Source: Sutcliffiella sp. FSL R7-0096
Lineage (GTDB): Bacteria; Bacillota; Bacilli; Bacillales; Bacillaceae_I
Length of the DNA stretch: 64,000 nt
Assembly (NCBI RefSeq): GCF_038595065.1
Contig: NZ_CP152003.1
Location: 3,700,001-3,764,000, forward strand
Reading direction: 5' to 3'
Of this stretch, positions 59,169 through 64,000 are shown one piece after another. The stretch's first letter is position 1. Each line of letters opens with the position of its first letter. Both the position numbers and the translations under genes were made by a program. Below the pieces are notes generated by a model. The model had not been told where the DNA came from. It made no database searches and saw only the letters and a program-made list of their open reading frames with translations.

Positions 59169-60314
59169 ATGAAACATATTAAATCTAAAAAGGACCCAGA
59201 ATTATTTCATTACACAAATTCTAAGGGTGAAAAACTTTGGTGCTTTAGGCATCGATATTATGACAAACTAGGTAAGCGCAAAGAGAAGTCTAAACAAGGA
59301 TTTAAGTCTGAGAATGAAGCTTACAGGGCCTTACTATCTGTGAAAACAGGTATCCTCAATGGAGAGGTCAAGAGGGTTGAGAATAGCAACCTTACTGTAG
59401 GTGAATGGCTCGATTTGTGGTACGAAACACATAAAAACGGGTGGAAAATAACCTCTCAAGAACAAAGAGCGAATGCCATTAAATATCAAATGAAACCACT
59501 ACTTGGTAAATACAAATTAGCAGAACTAGATAAAACTACTTACAAACGTGTTTATATCAATGTTCTACTTAAAAAGTACAAACCTAGTACTGTGCAATTA
59601 TTCCACCGATTATTCAAAGTTGCTATTAATGCAGCTGTGGATGATGAGATTATACCCAGGAACCGTTTTAATAAGATAACTATTGAAAACGAAGAAGTTG
59701 CTGATAATTTTCTAACTGCAAATGAGCTTAAGCAATTACTTATTGCAAGTAAGCAACTAGATAATATCACTAATTATTCTCTTATTTTTCTGCTGGCATA
59801 TACAGGTTTAAGAAAAGGGGAAGCGCAGGGGCTAAAGTGGGAAGATATAGATTTCGAAGGAAAAACAATAACAGTTAAACGCACTCGTGATAATAAAGGA
59901 GTGCGTTCACCTAAAACAAAAAGAAGTTACCGCACCATTTTAATAGATGAGGAATTAGTTGCCCAATTAAAACTATATCGTAAATGGTGTAAAGAAACAA
60001 AACTCTCTTTTGGTTTAAGGTCTACAAAAGATGACTATGTCTTTGTATCATATCAAAATGGCACACCAGTAACGGATAATACCATCAAGTATTCTATGGA
60101 TCGTATCCAAAAGAAAACGAATCTAAAAAGAATCACACCACACGGATTACGTCATACTCATGCAACTATCTTAATAAGTAAACGAATACCAATTAAGGTT
60201 ATTGCGGATCGTCTGGGTAATACTCCACAGATGATTTTAGATATTTACGGTCATTCATTCAAAGACTTGGAAGAAGAGTCTGTCCAAGCTTTTGAACAGG
60301 CTATGAGTCTCTAA
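59169..60314 (+). CDS. int: Tyrosine-recombinase integrase
   Basis: 381 aa. The N-terminal arm-binding domain (1-60), a SAM-like core-binding domain (about 75-165) and catalytic domain. Catalytic residues: R215 in TGLRKGE, H325 and R328 in HGLRH, nucleophile Y360 in LDIYGHS. The usual LGH is LGN here. ATG after AAAGGGG. Adjacent to attR as expected. Confidence 0.96.
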   Translation: MKHIKSKKDPELFHYTNSKGEKLWCFRHRYYDKLGKRKEKSKQGFKSENEAYRALLSVKTGILNGEVKRVENSNLTVGEWLDLWYETHKNGWKITSQEQRANAIKYQMKPLLGKYKLAELDKTTYKRVYINVLLKKYKPSTVQLFHRLFKVAINAAVDDEIIPRNRFNKITIENEEVADNFLTANELKQLLIASKQLDNITNYSLIFLLAYTGLRKGEAQGLKWEDIDFEGKTITVKRTRDNKGVRSPKTKRSYRTILIDEELVAQLKLYRKWCKETKLSFGLRSTKDDYVFVSYQNGTPVTDNTIKYSMDRIQKKTNLKRITPHGLRHTHATILISKRIPIKVIADRLGNTPQMILDIYGHSFKDLEEESVQAFEQAMSL

Positions 60315-60315
60315 T

Positions 60316-60337
60316 TGGGGGAGGTTTTGGGGGAGGT
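60316..60337 (+). repeat. Candidate integrase arm sites on the attR side
   Basis: TGGGGGAGGT at 60316-60325 and 60328-60337, directly after the int stop. The same word is at 19691 and 19701. Confidence 0.7.
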
Positions 60338-60387
60338 TTTCAAATGTCGCCCTTGAAACCCCATGAATACAAGGGTTTTGGAGAGGT

Positions 60388-60407
60388 TTGAGTTCTACTC
60401 TCGTTAA
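60388..60407 (+). repeat. attR core
   Basis: Exact second copy of TTGAGTTCTACTCTCGTTAA, followed by host sequence that includes the original rpsD terminator. Confidence 0.95.
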
Positions 60408-60421
60408 TAGTGATGACCTTG

Positions 60422-60454
60422 AAAACAGGACGGAATTTTCCGTCCTGTTTTTTT
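60422..60454 (+). terminator. Original rpsD terminator, separated by the prophage
   Basis: AAAACAGGACGG / CCGTCCTGTTTT stem and T-run, 15 bases after attR. Without the prophage it would lie 15 bases after the rpsD stop. Confidence 0.9.
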
Positions 60455-60483
60455 ATTGCTCAATAATAGGGTTACACCAAAGT

Positions 60484-60664
60484 GTTGATTTCCGCTACAG
60501 GCGCTTCGCTTTCCAGTGGGCGGTCCGTGAGCCTCCTCGGCAAGCCTGCGAGGTCTCACCTGTCCATTCCTCCCATAGAACAAGGAAGGCTACGCAGCGA
60601 TACATCGCACGAAGAAATGCGCTAACATTTTCGAGGAGCCTGGACGCCTTTCACTACAATCAAC
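60484..60664 (-). repeat. Dispersed palindromic repeat, copy 3 (inverted, with insertion)
   Basis: 181 bp bounded by GTTGATT / AATCAAC, reverse orientation to copy 2 (it starts with the complement of CTGGAACGGAAATCAAC-type end). An extra segment of about 55 bases lies in the middle. Confidence 0.8.
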
Positions 60665-60695
60665 TGATATATACCATTCACCATAAAATGGTTAT

Positions 60696-61358
60696 CTAAC
60701 TAAAAGGATTCTTCCATTCCATTAAGGTGGCATAGTTACGTGAATCCTCATCTTCCAGGTAGTTTTTCGCCACTTTAACAGGGGTCCTCCCACAGTGTAA
60801 AAGGAAGGTAATGACAGGGTCCTTGATGTCGCCGCGCACCACTTTTTCAAGGTAGCTTTCCGCTGACATTTCATCCTCATACTTATGATAATGCGGCATC
60901 CTCCCACCACCCAGTAAGCGCTCCATCCCAAGCTGAATGACCACTTCATACATAGATTGCATGAGCCACTTCCCCAGTCCAAGTTTCCGGTAAGTTGGAC
61001 TGACACTGATATCCACCACATACAAAGTGTTTCCATTAGACTGGTGGTTACGAATATAGCCGTTATCCGTAATTTGCTCCCAAGAATGATCAGGCTCACC
61101 AGGGGAGTAATTAACACGTAAGCCAGTCATTGATCCAGCAATCTCCCCATCAATTTCTACACAAAGTGCCCCTTCCGGAAACAAATTCACATGATTCTTT
61201 AGCTGTTCCTCGTTCCACCACAGATCTGGTGGAAATGGTGGCGGAAAACACTCCTGCTGTACACGAATCATTTGCGCAAAGTCCTTTTCCTGATAATTTC
61301 GGATAACAGCTTTAATCGGCTTGTCTTTATCAAACACATAAACCTCTTTTCGATACAA
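60696..61358 (-). CDS. GNAT-family N-acetyltransferase
   Basis: 220 aa, TTG at 61358 with GGAGGGG seven bases upstream. Acetyl-CoA binding pattern VVDISVSPTYRKLGLGKWLM near residues 105-125 (the R/Q-x-x-G-x-G/A region). The substrate is unknown. Convergent with rpsD. Confidence 0.85.
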   Translation of the reverse strand: MYRKEVYVFDKDKPIKAVIRNYQEKDFAQMIRVQQECFPPPFPPDLWWNEEQLKNHVNLFPEGALCVEIDGEIAGSMTGLRVNYSPGEPDHSWEQITDNGYIRNHQSNGNTLYVVDISVSPTYRKLGLGKWLMQSMYEVVIQLGMERLLGGGRMPHYHKYEDEMSAESYLEKVVRGDIKDPVITFLLHCGRTPVKVAKNYLEDEDSRNYATLMEWKNPFS

Positions 61359-61430
61359 TACCTATCCCCTCCTATTAAGCTCTTTATAACCAAGTTTACC
61401 ATCTAACAATTTGTGAGTGTAAAAAAAAAA

Positions 61431-61447
61431 CTGCCCCAAAGGACAGC
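61431..61447 (-). terminator. Terminator of tyrS
   Basis: CTGCCC (61431-61436) pairs with GGACAG (61441-61446), followed by ten T on the minus strand. Confidence 0.8.
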
Positions 61448-61460
61448 CTTAACCAAAAGA

Positions 61461-62768
<1,308 letters not shown>

Positions 62769-62771
62769 TTA

Positions 62772-62898
62772 GCTGATGCTCGGAGCAAAAGGCGCAGACT
62801 CCAGCGGGAGAGTAGCGACAATGTTGAGACCCCGCAACGAAGTGAGAAGGCTCAAGGTCGCCCCGCGGAAAGCGAAGCCGTTTGCGGAGAGCATCAGC
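62772..62898 (+). repeat. Dispersed palindromic repeat, copy 4, in the tyrS leader
   Basis: 127 bp bounded by GCTGATGCTC / GAGCATCAGC. It lies between the T-box terminator and the tyrS start codon, so it is transcribed in the tyrS mRNA when the T-box is open. Confidence 0.85.
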
Positions 62899-62917
62899 GG
62901 TGTTAAGCAGCACATAA

Positions 62918-63175
62918 ACAAAAAAACCCATCCCTTCTGTAAAAGAAGGGACGAGTTTATACGCGGTACCACCCTAATTGAAAAGCAGACATAGCCGCTT
63001 TCCCACTCAAAAATGTAACGGTTCTCACCGTCTTCTGCTACTAAGCCAAAGTGCGGCCGTTCCCAAAAGATACTCGAGGAGGTAATTCATCCAAACAGGT
63101 GTACTGATTCTCACCAACCATCAGCTCTCTTTAAGCATGCCTATTTGTACTACTTATTCCTGTCTTAGCGCATTC
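62918..63175 (-). promoter_or_regulatory. T-box riboswitch of tyrS (tyrosine specifier)
   Basis: Leader RNA that reads uncharged tRNA-Tyr. T-box sequence AGGGTGGTACCGCG at 62975-62962, specifier UAC at 63103-63101 in a GAGAATCAGTACACC context, AGAGAGCTGATGGTTGGTG upstream, and terminator TCCCTTCT/AGAAGGGA at 62951-62931 with a U-run. A TTGACA at 63235-63230 is a possible -35. Confidence 0.95.
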
Positions 63176-63297
63176 TATAACTAATCAAAAATTTATATAA
63201 AGTCTTTTTACCATAAAACTGAGTTTCATGTCAATATAATCTTCAAGAAAATTTTGGTAAGGAATAAAAAGTTTGTCGCTATAAAACCTCAATATGC

Positions 63298-63303
63298 TAT
63301 AAT
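63298..63303 (+). promoter_or_regulatory. Probable -10 of the penicillin-binding protein gene
   Basis: TATAAT at 63298, with TTGTCG 19 bases upstream as a weak -35. Confidence 0.5.
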
Positions 63304-63333
63304 TAGTATGATTTGCCGGGGGGTAGATAAATT

Positions 63334-64000
63334 ATGTCAAACTACGACAAGTTCAAAGAAAAATCGCAGACCTTTTTTCGGTTTTTTGTAAATAATAAGA
63401 CGAAAAAAGGAGCCAACATTACATACTTAGTAGTGTGGAATCTAATTCTTGTTTTTCTCGTTATCGGATTGATCGGTGTATCTTTCGCCGGTGGTGCCGG
63501 TGCCGGTTATTTTGCCGCACTGGTAAAGGAGGAGCCTATCCGTTCTTATGAAGATATGAGAACAAACATTTACAACTATGAAGAATCTACAGAAATGTAT
63601 TTTGCAGATGACGTCTATTTGGGAAAATATCGTGCAGATCTACTTCGTGAAGAAGTGTCCCTGGATAACGTTTCAGAGCATTTAATCAACGCGCTTATCT
63701 CCACTGAGGATGAATATTTCTACGAGCATGAAGGGGTCGTGCCCAAAGCGATTGTACGTGCCATTGTTCAAGAAGTGACAAATTCGGCCAACCAAACCGG
63801 TGGTAGCACGTTGACACAGCAATTAATCAAGAACCAAGTATTAACAAACGAAGTCTCCTTTGATCGTAAAGCAAAAGAGATTCTTCTTGCCCTTCGATTA
63901 GAGAACTATTTTTCAAAAGAAGAGATTTTAGAAGCATACCTGAATGTTTCCCCATTCGGAAGGGATTCAAATGGTAGAAACATCGCAGGAGCGCAGACAG
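63334..64000 (+). CDS. Class A penicillin-binding protein (5' part; runs off the window)
   Basis: Peptidoglycan glycosyltransferase/transpeptidase. ATG at 63334. One transmembrane helix at residues 29-52, then the GT51 domain with catalytic Glu125 in STEDEYFYEHEG and the GGSTLTQQLIKN motif near 156-167. The transpeptidase part would lie beyond the window. Confidence 0.93.
   Translation, partial: MSNYDKFKEKSQTFFRFFVNNKTKKGANITYLVVWNLILVFLVIGLIGVSFAGGAGAGYFAALVKEEPIRSYEDMRTNIYNYEESTEMYFADDVYLGKYRADLLREEVSLDNVSEHLINALISTEDEYFYEHEGVVPKAIVRAIVQEVTNSANQTGGSTLTQQLIKNQVLTNEVSFDRKAKEILLALRLENYFSKEEILEAYLNVSPFGRDSNGRNIAGAQT

Larger units (their letters stand above)
19554..60407 (+). mobile_element. 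Prophage, about 40.8 kb, siphovirus-type, integrated in rpsD
   Basis: Bounded by identical 20-bp copies of TTGAGTTCTACTCTCGTTAA. It contains integrase, immunity, recombination, replication, packaging, head, tail and lysis genes in a standard order. I found no obvious frameshift in a core gene except the programmed one in the tail chaperone, so it may be able to be induced. All lytic genes run on the minus strand; immunity and integrase genes run on the plus strand next to attR. Confidence 0.97.

Noticed and set aside
19554-60407. Integrative conjugative element instead of a phage
   Set aside because: The ImmA-like peptidase and RHH genes recall ICEs, but there are no conjugation genes and a full head, tail and lysis set is present.

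Overview
The window is a chromosomal segment of a Gram-positive, endospore-forming Bacillaceae bacterium carrying an apparently complete prophage of about 40.8 kb. The spore evidence is an alpha/beta SASP gene with a candidate sigma-G promoter. The backbone gene order (sppA, nadK2, ytcJ, ytcI, sspA, thiI, nifZ, brnQ/braB, ezrA, hisJ, refZ, ytsP, a methionine gamma-lyase-like gene, dgcP, rpsD, tyrS) follows the Bacillus subtilis order as I know it. Four GC-richer palindromic repeats of 120-180 bp lie between backbone genes and none lies in the prophage. I cannot name the genus or species.

Backbone left (1-19573): signal peptide peptidase (cut by the window edge), NAD kinase, an amidohydrolase, an acyl-CoA synthetase, sspA, the thiI-nifZ pair for tRNA 4-thiouridine and thiamine sulfur transfer, a branched-chain amino-acid carrier, the division regulator EzrA, histidinol phosphatase, RefZ, free-methionine-sulfoxide reductase, a trans-sulfuration-type PLP enzyme, a GAF-GGDEF diguanylate cyclase, a membrane-anchored unknown, and rpsD behind a long leader.

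Prophage (19554-60407): it sits in the 3' end of rpsD. A 20-bp core is present at both ends, so the rpsD reading frame is restored. The phage supplies a new terminator after rpsD, and the old one is stranded at 60422 beyond attR. From attR inward come a tyrosine integrase, an ImmA/IrrE-like peptidase with added zinc ribbons and a CI-like repressor (plus strand), then a control region with five 18-bp operators. The minus strand then carries the early genes (Cro-like protein, two DUF771-like proteins, antirepressor, YqaI-like protein, Rad50/SbcC-like ATPase, RecT), an SPP1-like replication set (DnaD-type initiator with a candidate internal origin, G39P-type loader, DnaB helicase), a RuvC-like resolvase and an ArpU-type late regulator. 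The late operon follows: HNH, candidate cos, terS, terL, portal, ClpP-type protease, HK97 capsid, connectors, major tail protein, a frameshifted tail chaperone, tape measure, Dit, Tal, holin and amidase. Next to attL is an accessory region with two ribbon-helix-helix-like genes in a cluster of seven GACGTC palindromes, plus an Ltp-type superinfection-exclusion gene. The plan is that of a long-tailed siphovirus with cos-type packaging.

Backbone right (60408-64000): the displaced rpsD terminator, a GNAT acetyltransferase, tyrS with a tyrosine T-box leader (one dispersed repeat lies between the T-box terminator and the tyrS start), and the first part of a class A penicillin-binding protein.

The most unusual signals are: a Tal gene that appears to start at AUU; a terL coding region with no ATG, GTG or TTG before the conserved domain begins; a stem in the early transcript that pairs fully only as RNA of the transcribed strand; the GACGTC cluster beside ribbon-helix-helix genes; and dispersed repeats whose terminal stems covary between copies.
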